Shown: piece by piece, positions 1 through 7,105 of the stretch | Layout of the letters: each line of letters opens with the position of its first letter | Position numbering within the stretch: position 1 is the first letter of the stretch | NCBI GenBank assembly: GCA_958428365.1 | Contig: CAUAFT010000004.1 | Span: 124,001-188,000, forward strand | DNA: 64,000 nt | Source: an uncultured Lachnospiraceae bacterium | GTDB lineage: Bacteria > Bacillota > Clostridia > Lachnospirales > Lachnospiraceae | Reading direction: 5' to 3' | The notes under the pieces: generated by a model | Database searches by the model: none | What the model saw: only the letters and a program-made list of their open reading frames with translations | What the model was told of the DNA's origin: nothing | Translations under genes and position numbers: made by a program

Positions 1-625
1 TATTAATAATCGCCTTATTCTCGGCATCCGGTTTCCAGACATCCAGCACTGCATTGCAGACGTCCACCGCATAATCCACCTCCGTTCCCGGAAAACTCTC
101 CGGGCTGTACTGGAAGGAAAAGTTACCGTCCGTCTCGTCGGCAAGAGTCTTCAACAGCTTCGCCCCGTCCACGGCGATCTGAAGGATCTCTTCCTTACTC
201 TTCTTAAATACCTGCTCCCTCTGGGCAACAGAGGTGGAATTATAGAGATGAATCACGGCGTGGGGAGCCCCCTTCACCGCCTCAAAGGTCTTGCGGATGA
301 TATGCTCTCTCGCCTGGGTCAACACCTGAACCGTCACGTCGTCCGGAATCATATTTTTTTCAATCAAGGCTCTCATAAAATCGTACTCCGTCTCAGACGC
401 AGCCGGGAAGCCCACCTCGATCTCTTTAAATCCGATATCCACTAACATCTGGAAAAATTCCAGTTTTTCTTCCAGGCTCATGGGCTCGATCAACGCCTGG
501 TTTCCGTCCCGAAGATCCACGGAACACCAGATCGGCGCCTTATCAATGTAGTCTTTTTTCACCCAGTCGTACTCACAGACCGGCGGCATAAAATACTGTC
601 TTTCATATTTCTGTGCATTTTTCAT
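1..625 (-). CDS. leuA: 2-isopropylmalate synthase, 5' part (3' end outside window)
   Basis: The first 208 codons of LeuA, which condenses acetyl-CoA with 2-oxoisovalerate in the first committed step of leucine synthesis in the cytoplasm. The N-terminus contains DWVKKDYIDKAPIWCSVDLRDGNQAL, written here in halves: the DRDGNQAL-like DLRDGNQAL segment is the metal- and substrate-binding motif of the DRE-TIM metallolyase family. The later segments EVGFPAASETEYDF and STSVAQREQVF fit the long LeuA type. The ATG at 623-625 is preceded by AGGAGG at a good distance. A T-box leader lies directly upstream, which supports control by leucyl-tRNA charging. The C-terminal catalytic remainder and regulatory domain lie beyond position 1. 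Confidence 0.95.
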   Translation of the reverse strand, partial: MKNAQKYERQYFMPPVCEYDWVKKDYIDKAPIWCSVDLRDGNQALIEPMSLEEKLEFFQMLVDIGFKEIEVGFPAASETEYDFMRALIEKNMIPDDVTVQVLTQAREHIIRKTFEAVKGAPHAVIHLYNSTSVAQREQVFKKSKEEILQIAVDGAKLLKTLADETDGNFSFQYSPESFPGTEVDYAVDVCNAVLDVWKPDAENKAIIN

Positions 626-640
626 GATAAATCCTCCTAA

Positions 641-935
641 ATAAAATTCCGCCTCTGACACCTATCGGTGCAGAGACGGAAGATAATCTTTCGCGTTACC
701 ACTCTACTTCGCACAGTATCTGTGCGCTCTCTATGGCACTAACATGCCTTTCCCTTCTAACGGCGGGCATCCGGCAAAACCTACTATTGAACATACATTC
801 AATCTGTTCAGTCCGCAGCTTCAAGGCGAGTTCACTATCTGCATTCTGCTGTCTCGCATCAACCGGCAGCTTTCTGAAAAAATGATGGATAGTTACTATT
901 CCTCTTCACAGCCTTTGCTATGCATCTATCCTATC
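641..935 (-). promoter_or_regulatory. T-box riboswitch leader of leuA, probably leucine-specific
   Basis: Read on the minus strand, the leader has the T-box core AGAGTGGTAACGCG (plus 688-705), which base-pairs with the uncharged tRNA acceptor end. It is followed by a terminator hairpin (646-681) and a T-rich tail just before the leuA ribosome site. A Stem I pattern with CAGAAAGCTGCCGG and GGTTGATGCGAG lies upstream. A CUC leucine codon falls in the expected specifier position (plus 828-830). Family assignment comes from these conserved blocks; the specifier assignment is inferred from position. Confidence 0.92.
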
Positions 936-957
936 ATAAAAAAACACGTTTGAAAAT

Positions 958-971
958 GATTAAATTTAATC
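958..971. promoter_or_regulatory. 14-bp perfect palindrome between DUF2325 and the leuA leader
   Basis: GATTAAATTTAATC is a perfect palindrome just upstream of the probable leuA transcription start and just past the DUF2325 stop. It could be an operator in the leuA promoter region. AT-rich palindromes of this length also occur by chance. Confidence 0.3.
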
Positions 972-975
972 ACTT

Positions 976-1263
976 CTATTGACTAATTTTAATATTTTCA
1001 AGAATTTCGTTCAAAGCGCTGCCGCTGCTGGTATGACAGCGAATGATATCCGCATTCGCCTTCTCACCTTCAACCACCGCAGATTTCACCATCTGATGGG
1101 ATACCGTGTTTGTGAAAATAATAATCGCATCCGGACTCCCGATCTGGTTTCCCAGATTTCCTGCTTTCTTGGTAAAGACTTTTGCCTTGCACTTATGTGC
1201 CTTACAGATTTTTTTATACTGGCAGACCATACGGTCATGACCACCCACGATTACTACACTCAT
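976..1263 (-). CDS. DUF2325 domain protein
   Basis: A 95-residue protein matching the DUF2325 family. It opens with the hydrophobic strand MSVVIVGGHDRM and carries FTNTVSHQMV and RCHTSSGSALNEIL, blocks that are typical of the family. It has two N-terminal cysteines close together (CQYKKICKAHKC). No enzymatic function is established that I know of. It is last in a three-gene operon after DUF3793 and flavodoxin (12-bp gap to flavodoxin), and that operon starts at a promoter carrying the GTTAG-N6-CTAAC palindrome also found at the feo genes. A role in redox or iron stress is therefore plausible but inferred. Confidence 0.85.
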   Translation of the reverse strand: MSVVIVGGHDRMVCQYKKICKAHKCKAKVFTKKAGNLGNQIGSPDAIIIFTNTVSHQMVKSAVVEGEKANADIIRCHTSSGSALNEILENIKISQ

Positions 1264-1275
1264 ACCATCTCTCCT

Positions 1276-1707
1276 CTATGCAGAAGCAAGCTGCTTTCCA
1301 AGACTCTTACATGCTTCAATGCCCTCGTCGTCCGGCGTCTCGTGGCAGATCAATCCCTCGCGGTTTAAGACATTTGCTCCGGCGTCCAGCATTCTCTGCT
1401 CCCAGTCGCGCATCCACTCGCCGTCGCCCCAGCCGTAGGAACCGAAAAGAGCGATATTTTTACCCTTAGCGAACTTCTCCACATCTTCTACGAATGGCTC
1501 CATCTCAGCTTCCTCAAGCACCTCTGCTCCCATTGCCGGGCATCCTAAAGCAAATGAAGATGCATTTTCCAGATCGGATAAGGATACCTCTGAAATCGGT
1601 AAGACTGCGCATTCTTTTCCAGCTTCCTTGATTCCCTCTCCCAATGCCTGTGCCATTGCCTCTGTATTTCCGGTCTGTGACCAATATGCTACGATAATCT
1701 GACTCAT
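1276..1707 (-). CDS. Flavodoxin
   Basis: A 143-residue flavodoxin, an FMN-binding one-electron carrier that substitutes for ferredoxin when iron is scarce. The N-terminal phosphate loop WSQTGNTEAMA (about residues 9-19) matches the T/S-x-T-G-x-T signature. FGSYGWGDGEWMRDW near residue 88 matches the flavin-stacking loop. Its start overlaps the DUF3793 stop as ATGA, indicating translational coupling. Linkage of this operon to the feo genes through a shared operator motif fits induction of flavodoxin by iron limitation, which is well known in other bacteria; here it is inferred. Confidence 0.93.
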   Translation of the reverse strand: MSQIIVAYWSQTGNTEAMAQALGEGIKEAGKECAVLPISEVSLSDLENASSFALGCPAMGAEVLEEAEMEPFVEDVEKFAKGKNIALFGSYGWGDGEWMRDWEQRMLDAGANVLNREGLICHETPDDEGIEACKSLGKQLASA

Positions 1708-2279
1708 GATAAGATCCTCCTTATTTCAATTCCCTGCGAAATCATTTTTAACAACTGTTCTTTCGCTTTGTTATAGGCTTCAAAGAGCGCCACTGCCTCC
1801 ACAACATTTCCATAGACCTTCCAGTATCCGGTATAGAGATAATTCTTGCCCTCGTTCTCAATGAATCCCAGAACATCCTCAGTGGGATATCCTAAAAGAA
1901 TCCCGATCTCATGGGGGAAGCCTCCTCTTCCTTCCATATAAGAGGCATATCTGTTTTTTAACTCCCGGCAGATCTCCTCCACTTCCATGACTGCATAACC
2001 AAACAGTTTCATGGTGTCGGAGTTCTCTCTTAAATAGGCTTCCAGCTCTTCTCTTTGATAGAGCAGGAACATGGTCTTTTCCTCTGAACGGTAAATGACC
2101 TCTACGGTAATTCTGCTGCCCCGGAAAATTTCAAATACTCCTCTGGCATTCCAGTTGCGTACGATGAGAAGATTGGATATCTTGATTCCTGTCAATAACG
2201 GTGCACATTGTAATGCCAACTGCGTCTGTAAATCTTCCTGATCCAATTCTTCTATGATTTGAAATATTTCCCGGCTCAT
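1704..2279 (-). CDS. DUF3793 family protein
   Basis: A 191-residue protein of the DUF3793 family, common in Clostridia and often next to a flavodoxin. Diagnostic segments are LALQCAPLLTGIKISNLLIV near the N-terminus and FPHEIGILLGYPTEDVLGFIENEG near residue 122, followed by YTGYWKVYGN. Function is unknown. The C-terminus is alpha-helical and charged; there is no signal peptide or membrane segment. It is the first gene of the operon, with its own promoter and operator immediately upstream (2298-2350). Confidence 0.85.
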   Translation of the reverse strand: MSREIFQIIEELDQEDLQTQLALQCAPLLTGIKISNLLIVRNWNARGVFEIFRGSRITVEVIYRSEEKTMFLLYQREELEAYLRENSDTMKLFGYAVMEVEEICRELKNRYASYMEGRGGFPHEIGILLGYPTEDVLGFIENEGKNYLYTGYWKVYGNVVEAVALFEAYNKAKEQLLKMISQGIEIRRILS

Positions 2280-2297
2280 GGCTTACTCCTTTTCTTG

Positions 2298-2350
2298 GTT
2301 AGTTATTTCTAACTTGAGTATAATATAACTAACTTCTATGTAAAAATCAA
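2298..2350 (-). promoter_or_regulatory. Promoter with GTTAG-N6-CTAAC operator for the DUF3793-flavodoxin operon
   Basis: On the minus strand there is a -35 TTGATT (plus 2345-2350), a 17-bp spacer and a -10 TATATT (plus 2322-2327). A perfect-arm palindrome GTTAG-N6-CTAAC sits at 2298-2313, just downstream of the -10 and over the expected transcription start. The same palindrome occurs at 6414-6429 and 7003-7018 in front of feo genes. A bound repressor here would block initiation. Confidence 0.7.
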
Positions 2351-2510
2351 GTATCTTATTGGCCAGTTTTTCTCAATAATTCCAGAAGAACTAAATTCGT
2401 CCTTGGAGTCCCGAACATACTCTGAAACAAAAAACCGTAGTCTTTAATTCTTGCTATAATTGCAACCTCCCTGTCGAATTTGATTTGAAATCCTTTTCCC
2501 TTTGTCACTT

Positions 2511-3100
2511 TTATAATTTCATATCAAAATCAGGCCCTTCCATCTCTTTACCTGCTGTCTTCTTAGCAGGCTGTTCTCCTTTGCACTCTGATTCGATTTC
2601 GAACTCTTTAGCATATTCTATCACACCATTAATTTCCCAAAAGTTTTCATCTAATTTGTAAGCCATAAAATTTTCTCTTGGCACATCAATCGGTGGCAGT
2701 ATTCCTAACGTATCCGCTGGAACATATCCTGCTCTTGGATAATATGTTTCGCTTCCCAACACAACAGAATATTCATATCCTAACCCTTGTGCAATTCTAT
2801 GTCCTTTTTTATCAGAGCGGTTCCAATCCCTTTTCCCTGATATTCTGGCAAAACAGATAACGGTGCTAATGCCAAAACAACAGTTTCACCCACTCTCGCT
2901 TTTGTAAACATAATATGCCCTATGATTTTTCCCTTTTCTTCGGCTACCAAAGACAATTCTGGAACATATGCTTCCCCTTGTCTTAATGCATTGACTAAGT
3001 CCTGCTCATTACCATCTGCATGTTCTGCACTGCCAAAAGCATCTCGTACAACTGCATAAATTACCTTATGATCTTTTGCCCTCTCTTTTCTTATATTCAT
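2511..3100 (-). pseudogene. GNAT N-acetyltransferase, interrupted by a frameshift (or read by -1 frameshifting)
   Basis: Two reading frames together make one GNAT-family acetyltransferase. The first (2780-3100) has the acetyl-CoA-binding loop LPEYQGKGIGTALIKK and then drifts into a short wrong-frame tail ending in TAG. The second frame continues naturally as GHRIAQGLGYEYSVVLGSETYYPRAGYVPA. The switch point is a run of six A on the coding strand (plus 2805-2810). One missing A explains it. The run also forms A-AAA-AAG in the correct phase for a -1 ribosomal shift, which would restore the full protein of about 195 residues. Substrate is unknown. Mutation, sequencing error and programmed shifting cannot be told apart here. 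Confidence 0.8.
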
Positions 3101-3421
3101 AATGCCCCTCTAAATTCATATTTGTTTTATCTGCATTATATCATGCTGTTATAAGCATTGTCATTGCTTTTCTGCGTTTGAAAAATTACTTAACAGTCCA
3201 TGATTTGTAAAGGGCACTATTCAGCATTGCTTACGCAACAAGCCCTTGAAAACCATAGACCAATAAGTTTTGAAGTAATCAAGTAGAAATGAAATAGTAT
3301 ACTGTTGCACTGCATAGAAAAAGACACTCTGTTTCAAGTGTCGTTCTTCCATAACTTTGTATAACTCTCTATAAGTCGTTACTTAAGGCTCTTTCATTTG
3401 TTGTAATTTCATTTTTAAGAT
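3101..3421. other. Intergenic region without a supported gene
   Basis: No open reading frame of believable composition was found. A weak hairpin at 3318-3342 (GACACT-N8-AGTGTC) is followed on the minus strand by a short T-run and could be a second terminator after the fur gene. The stretch should also hold the minus-strand promoter of the acetyltransferase, but I could not pick one with confidence. Confidence 0.5.
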
Positions 3422-3464
3422 AAAAAACCGCAACCTGCAATCATATCTCTCTTGCAAGCTGCGG
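3422..3464 (-). terminator. Intrinsic terminator of the feo-fur transcript
   Basis: An imperfect hairpin with outer arms CCGCA/TGCGG and inner arms TGCAA/TTGCA. On the minus strand it is followed by six T, and it lies about 75 bp past the stop of the Fur-family gene. Confidence 0.8.
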
Positions 3465-3537
3465 CTTCTCCTTTTTCATTTCGAGTCGCAATAAGTTAAA
3501 AATATAAATACTCCAAAACCCGTATATCAGGCAATTG

Positions 3538-3957
3538 TCAAGACCCCTCCCCCGTACACTCACACTGTCTCACCGTGACCGTCCGAATATTCTGCCCATG
3601 CATATACCCGCATGCTTTCAATCCTTCCCGAATCACTGTGTTCCAGTTCTTAGCCGAAAGATGATAAATCGTATCATCATCCAACTCCACCGTACAGGCA
3701 TCTTCCATTCCACACTCTTTTGCACAGGCGATCTGATACATACTCTTCCGGCTGATCGCCCCGATCTCCTCCAGGGTATTCACCATCCGATAGACCGTCG
3801 CAGTGCCGATCCGGCTGTCTGCCTTGACTGCCTTGTAATAAATTTCTTTACAGCTGGAGCATTCTTCCTCCAGAATGATGTCGATTAACATCAGGCGCTG
3901 TTTTGTAATCCGGCATCCCTTTTCCCGCAGTTTATCTACGATGAGCTCTTTTTGCAT
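3538..3957 (-). CDS. Fur-family transcriptional regulator with atypical cysteine-rich C-terminal half
   Basis: A roughly 139-residue metalloregulator homologue. The winged-helix half is clear (RITKQRLMLIDIILEEE, then IGTATVYRMVNTLEEIGAI, the recognition helix region). The C-terminal half lacks the HHxH metal cluster typical of Fur, PerR and Zur. Instead it has scattered cysteines (CAKECGMEDAC, KACGY and a terminal CEC), so its ligand set may be cysteine-based. The ATG at 3955-3957 puts the conserved domain at the N-terminus. An alternative ATG at 3991-3993 overlaps the stop of the upstream Cys-rich peptide and would allow translational coupling. It is the last gene of the feoB transcript and may respond to metal or redox state. 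Confidence 0.85.
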   Translation of the reverse strand: MQKELIVDKLREKGCRITKQRLMLIDIILEEECSSCKEIYYKAVKADSRIGTATVYRMVNTLEEIGAISRKSMYQIACAKECGMEDACTVELDDDTIYHLSAKNWNTVIREGLKACGYMHGQNIRTVTVRQCECTGEGS

Positions 3958-3985
3958 TTCTGTTCTGCGGTAATTTCTGACTTCC

Positions 3986-4129
3986 TTATTCATGGGAACA
4001 ATGTCCGCCGCAGTGCTCGCAGTCGCATCCGCACTGAAGAGACTTCCCCTCTTTTTTATCACGAACCATACTTCTGATGCTGAGTGCTACAACACCGAAT
4101 AAAATAATTCCCACGATTGCTGTTCCCAA
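3986..4129 (-). CDS. FeoB-associated Cys-rich membrane protein
   Basis: A 47-residue peptide with a TTG start at 4127-4129, nine bases after AGGAGG; a second TTG two codons further upstream is too close to that site. One membrane segment (GTAIVGIILFGVVALSI) is followed by RSMVRDKK and a tail CGCDCEHCGGHCSHE with five cysteines and two histidines. This is the architecture of the FeoB-associated Cys-rich family encoded next to feoB in many anaerobes, thought to assist ferrous iron transfer at the membrane. It lies 89 bp after feoB and overlaps the alternative start of the Fur-family gene. Confidence 0.88.
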   Translation of the reverse strand: MGTAIVGIILFGVVALSIRSMVRDKKEGKSLQCGCDCEHCGGHCSHE

Positions 4130-4218
4130 AATCAAGCGCCTCCTTAATTATTGCCCGCAGAGCGTGACTTACAGATACCTCTAACGAGGCACGCGCGCCC
4201 TGCGGTTTCCCTTAACTT

Positions 4219-6372
4219 CTATTTCGCACCTGCCATACCCTTCATGCTGACATTCAGGGTCTCGCTCTCCTTATATGGACGGAAGAGCAGGTAGATAAAT
4301 CCGATTACGAACAGGAATGCGATCACTGTTCCTACTCCAAAAGCTCCTGTGGTGATCAGTGTTCCGATCTGATAAATGCACATGGATACGATGTAAGCTA
4401 AGATACACTGGTATCCGATAGCAAACCAGAACCACTTCGTGTTATTCATCTCACGTTTGATTGCTCCCATTGCCGCGAAGCAAGGTGCGCATAAGAGGTT
4501 GAATACCAGGAAGGAATAAGCTGCAACACCCGTCATGGTCGCTGCGAGTGCTCCCCAGATCTCTGCTCCGTCCTCTGCCACTTCTGCAAAGCCGAAGAGT
4601 ACGCCAAAGGTTGCTACCACGTTCTCTTTTGCAATCAATCCGGTTACTGCTGCCACTGCCATCTTCCAGTTGCCCCAGCCAAGCGGCGCAAAGATTGGTG
4701 CGATCACACCGCCGATCGCTGCTAAGATACTGTCGTCAAGCTGTTCTGCTTCCAGCATAGTGAAGCTGCCGTCCACCCAGCCGAATCCCTGTAAGAACCA
4801 GAGTACGATGGTGGATAAAAGGATGATAGTTCCGGCTTTTTTAATGAAGGACCAGCCGCGCTCCCACATACTTCTCAGTACATTGCCCACAGTCGGCATA
4901 TGATATGCAGGAAGCTCCATAACGAATGGCGCCGGATCGCCTGCAAACATCTTTGTTTTCTTCAAAATAATACCTGAGCAGATGATCGCTGCGATTCCCA
5001 CGAAGTAAGCGCTCCAGGATACCCAGCCCGCATTGTCAAAAAATGCTCCTGCGATCAATGCGATGATCGGCAGCTTCGCTCCACAAGGGATGAAGGTGGT
5101 TGTCATGATCGTCATCTTGCGGTCACGGTCATTTTCGATGGTTCTTGAAGCCATAACTCCAGGAACACCACATCCTGTTCCAATCAACATTGGAATAAAG
5201 GATTTTCCAGAAAGACCAAATTTACGGAAAATTCTGTCCATGATAAACGCTACACGAGCCATATATCCACAGGACTCTAAAAATGCAAGGAAGATAAACA
5301 GTACCAACATCTGAGGTACGAATCCAAGCACTGCTCCGACTCCGCCTACGATACCGTCGGCAATAAGACCGGTGAGCCAGTCAGCACAGTTGATGCTCTC
5401 AAGGGCGTTTGTCACTCCCGGAACGATCCATTCGCCAAATAGGGTATCATTGGTCCATCCTGTCAGCCAGTCTCCTACGGTTGTAACGGAAATATAATAA
5501 ACCAGGAACATGACTGCCGCGAAAATAGGAAGGGCAAGCCATCTGTTTGTCACAACCTTATCGATCTTATCTGAAACAGTTAAGCTCTCTTTTTTGTTCT
5601 TCGTGCAGCATTCTCCAATTATGGAGGAAATATAGACATAACGCTCGTTTGTGATGATACTCTCCGTATCGTCATCCATCACGTCTTCCAGTTCTTTGAT
5701 CGCGTCCGATACGTCCGGTACGACCTTCATCTGCTCCGGAATCTTATCGTCCTTTTCCAACAGTTTGATCGCGAAGAAACGTTTCTGCTCTTCTGCAATG
5801 CCCGAATCCAGTCTGTCTTCCACACGCTCTACGATCTTTTCCACTTCATCTGAGAACTTGTGAACCGGAATATTGGAACCTTTTTTCTGTGCTAAAGCCA
5901 CTGCCTTTTCAGCCGCCTTTGTCACGCCTTTTCCCTTGAGTGCGGAAATCTCCACAACCTCGCATCCCAATTTCTCACCAAGTTTATTGATATGTATCTG
6001 GTCGCCGTTTTTCTCCACAACGTCCATCATATTCACTGCCATAATCACCGGGATTCCAAGCTCCATAAGCTGAGTGGAGAGATAGAGGTTTCTCTCGATG
6101 TTCGTACCATCCACGATGTTTAAGATCACGTCCGGTCTCTCGTTGATCAGATAATTTCTCGCCACCACTTCTTCCAAAGTATACGGGGACAGGGAATAGA
6201 TTCCCGGAAGGTCCATGATGACAACATCCTTATGACCTTTTAACTTTCCTTCTTTTTTCTCTACGGTAACACCCGGCCAGTTTCCCACAAACTGATTGGA
6301 ACCGGTCAGCGCATTGAACAATGTCGTCTTTCCGCTGTTCGGGTTTCCCGCTAATGCAATCTTTACTGACAT
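4219..6372 (-). CDS. feoB: Ferrous iron transport protein B (first copy)
   Basis: A 717-residue FeoB that imports ferrous iron across the cytoplasmic membrane. The N-terminal G domain shows GNPNSGKTT (residues 9-17), the switch region NWPGVTVEKKEG, DLPGIYSL and NMMD. A helical regulatory segment with low-complexity charged residues follows. The transmembrane half has the Gate-type segments, including MLIGTGCGVPGVMASRT and FIPCGAKLPI, with the conserved cysteines seen in FeoB. The start is preceded by AAAGGAG. A GTTAG-N6-CTAAC operator lies 42 bp upstream. An intrinsic terminator separates it from the feoA pair, so it probably has its own iron-controlled promoter. The Cys-rich peptide and Fur-family gene follow. 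Confidence 0.96.
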   Translation of the reverse strand: MSVKIALAGNPNSGKTTLFNALTGSNQFVGNWPGVTVEKKEGKLKGHKDVVIMDLPGIYSLSPYTLEEVVARNYLINERPDVILNIVDGTNIERNLYLSTQLMELGIPVIMAVNMMDVVEKNGDQIHINKLGEKLGCEVVEISALKGKGVTKAAEKAVALAQKKGSNIPVHKFSDEVEKIVERVEDRLDSGIAEEQKRFFAIKLLEKDDKIPEQMKVVPDVSDAIKELEDVMDDDTESIITNERYVYISSIIGECCTKNKKESLTVSDKIDKVVTNRWLALPIFAAVMFLVYYISVTTVGDWLTGWTNDTLFGEWIVPGVTNALESINCADWLTGLIADGIVGGVGAVLGFVPQMLVLFIFLAFLESCGYMARVAFIMDRIFRKFGLSGKSFIPMLIGTGCGVPGVMASRTIENDRDRKMTIMTTTFIPCGAKLPIIALIAGAFFDNAGWVSWSAYFVGIAAIICSGIILKKTKMFAGDPAPFVMELPAYHMPTVGNVLRSMWERGWSFIKKAGTIILLSTIVLWFLQGFGWVDGSFTMLEAEQLDDSILAAIGGVIAPIFAPLGWGNWKMAVAAVTGLIAKENVVATFGVLFGFAEVAEDGAEIWGALAATMTGVAAYSFLVFNLLCAPCFAAMGAIKREMNNTKWFWFAIGYQCILAYIVSMCIYQIGTLITTGAFGVGTVIAFLFVIGFIYLLFRPYKESETLNVSMKGMAGAK

Positions 6373-6413
6373 TCCTAAAACTCCTTTACTTATGTTTGAT
6401 ATTTCTATCTTAT

Positions 6414-6429
6414 GTTAGTTAATTCTAAC
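6414..6429. promoter_or_regulatory. GTTAG-N6-CTAAC operator upstream of feoB
   Basis: The 16-bp palindrome GTTAGTTAATTCTAAC lies 42 bp upstream of the feoB start. It shares both 5-bp arms and spacing with sites at 2298-2313 and 7003-7018. It is a candidate for the neighbouring DtxR-like or Fur-family regulator. No strong -35/-10 pair could be fixed here. Confidence 0.7.
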
Positions 6430-6438
6430 CAACTTTCG

Positions 6439-6469
6439 AAAAAGAAAGGATGTAAGTTCTCATCCCTTT
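6439..6469 (-). terminator. Intrinsic terminator between feoA and feoB
   Basis: Minus-strand hairpin with arms AAAGG(G)ATG and CATCCTTT followed by CTTTTT. It lies 25 bp past the feoA stop and upstream of the feoB operator, so the feoA pair and feoB may be separate or only partly linked transcripts. Confidence 0.75.
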
Positions 6470-6493
6470 TTGTTCACACATCTGTTCCTGTGT

Positions 6494-6715
6494 CTATTCC
6501 ACCTCGATCATTTCCGCGTCAGCTTTGCGCAGAGATAATTCATATCCTCGCACCGTCACTTCCACTGGATCTCCCAGAGGCGCTACCTTTCTCACATAGA
6601 CGTCCACTCCTTTTGTAATACCCATATCCATGATACGTCTTTTTACCGGACCTTCACCGGCTAACTTTCTGACTTTTACCGTCTTTCCGCACGGTACTTC
6701 TCTCAAAGTTCCCAT
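6494..6715 (-). CDS. feoA: FeoA-domain protein
   Basis: A 73-residue SH3-like FeoA protein, a small cytoplasmic partner of FeoB. Family features are KVRKLAGEGPVKRRIMDMGITKGVDVYVRKVAPLGDP, with the RRxMDMG core, and the C-terminal YELSLRKADAEMIEVE, where the LRxxDAxxI pattern is typical. The start follows AAGGAG. It is second in a feoA-feoA transcript, 17 bp after the preceding feoA. Confidence 0.93.
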   Translation of the reverse strand: MGTLREVPCGKTVKVRKLAGEGPVKRRIMDMGITKGVDVYVRKVAPLGDPVEVTVRGYELSLRKADAEMIEVE

Positions 6716-6732
6716 AATCTAACTACTCCTTT

Positions 6733-6942
6733 TTAAACCATTATTTTATTTGCCATATCTTTACCGATGGCAACTCTGGAATCTTTTACATTCACAATCA
6801 TATTGCCGCCGATCTCCGACACGACTGTAACCAGACCTCCGGCTACAAAACCAAGATTCTCAAGGAATCTTTTTGTTTCCTCTTTTCCACCTACTTTTTT
6901 AATTATGTTCGGCTCTCCCGCCGCTACCATCGTCAAAGGCAT
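6733..6942 (-). CDS. feoA: FeoA-domain protein (promoter-proximal copy)
   Basis: A FeoA protein of about 69 residues with KVGGKEETKRFLENLGFVAGGLVTVVSEIGGNMIVNVKDSRVAIGKDMANKIMV; the FLENLGFVxG segment and the final RVAIGKDMAxKI match the family. Several ATGs occur at the start (6951, 6948, 6942). The one at 6942 has the best spacing from GGAAGAGG. Two tandem FeoA proteins ahead of one FeoB are common in Clostridia; a split in roles is unknown. It is first in the transcript from the strong promoter at 7006-7034. Confidence 0.9.
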   Translation of the reverse strand: MPLTMVAAGEPNIIKKVGGKEETKRFLENLGFVAGGLVTVVSEIGGNMIVNVKDSRVAIGKDMANKIMV

Positions 6943-6976
6943 ACTCATCATCCTCTTCCTTCATCTGAATCTAATT

Positions 6977-6995
6977 GATAATGATTTTCATTTAC
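6977..6995. promoter_or_regulatory. Fur-box-like site in the feoA leader
   Basis: GATAATGATTTTCATTTAC matches the classical 19-bp Fur box consensus at 15 positions by my count. It lies between the feoA transcription start and its ribosome site, so a Fur-type protein bound here could act as a roadblock. Confidence 0.55.
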
Positions 6996-7002
6996 TTTCA
7001 AG

Positions 7003-7034
7003 GTTAGTATATTCTAACTTCCATTAGTTGTCAA
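7003..7034 (-). promoter_or_regulatory. feoA promoter overlapped by GTTAG-N6-CTAAC operator
   Basis: Minus strand: consensus -35 TTGACA (plus 7029-7034), 17-bp spacer, -10 TATACT (plus 7006-7011). The palindrome GTTAG-N6-CTAAC at 7003-7018 covers the whole -10, the ideal arrangement for repression when metal is plentiful. Confidence 0.88.
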
Positions 7035-7074
7035 TAATATTATTGATATTTTTTTCTCAATAATATTAAATTGA
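7031..7074. repeat. Paired AT-rich palindromes between divergent feoA and dtxR-like promoters
   Basis: TCAATAATATTATTGA (7031-7046) is a perfect 16-bp palindrome overlapping the feoA -35. Eleven bases further on, TCAATAATATTAAATTGA (7057-7074) keeps the arms TCAAT/ATTGA and the core AATATT, and overlaps the -35 of the rightward promoter. They look like two sites for one regulator controlling both directions. Confidence 0.6.
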
Positions 7075-7099
7075 AAAAAAATCCAGCACATGCTATAAT
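7071..7099 (+). promoter_or_regulatory. Promoter of the DtxR-like regulator gene
   Basis: -35 TTGAAA (7071-7076), 17-bp spacer, consensus -10 TATAAT (7094-7099). Transcription would start near 7106 and leave a leader of about 190 nt before the start codon at 7298. Confidence 0.85.
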
Positions 7100-7105
7100 G
7101 TCCGC

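Noticed and set aside
2356..2457. Short protein ending FQSMFGTPRTNLVLLELLRKTGQ
   Set aside because: The frame reads protein-like and a GGGAGG precedes it, but there is no normal start codon; it may be a decayed gene end.
2511..3100. Two separate small genes
   Set aside because: The two frames together rebuild one continuous GNAT sequence, so they are one interrupted gene.
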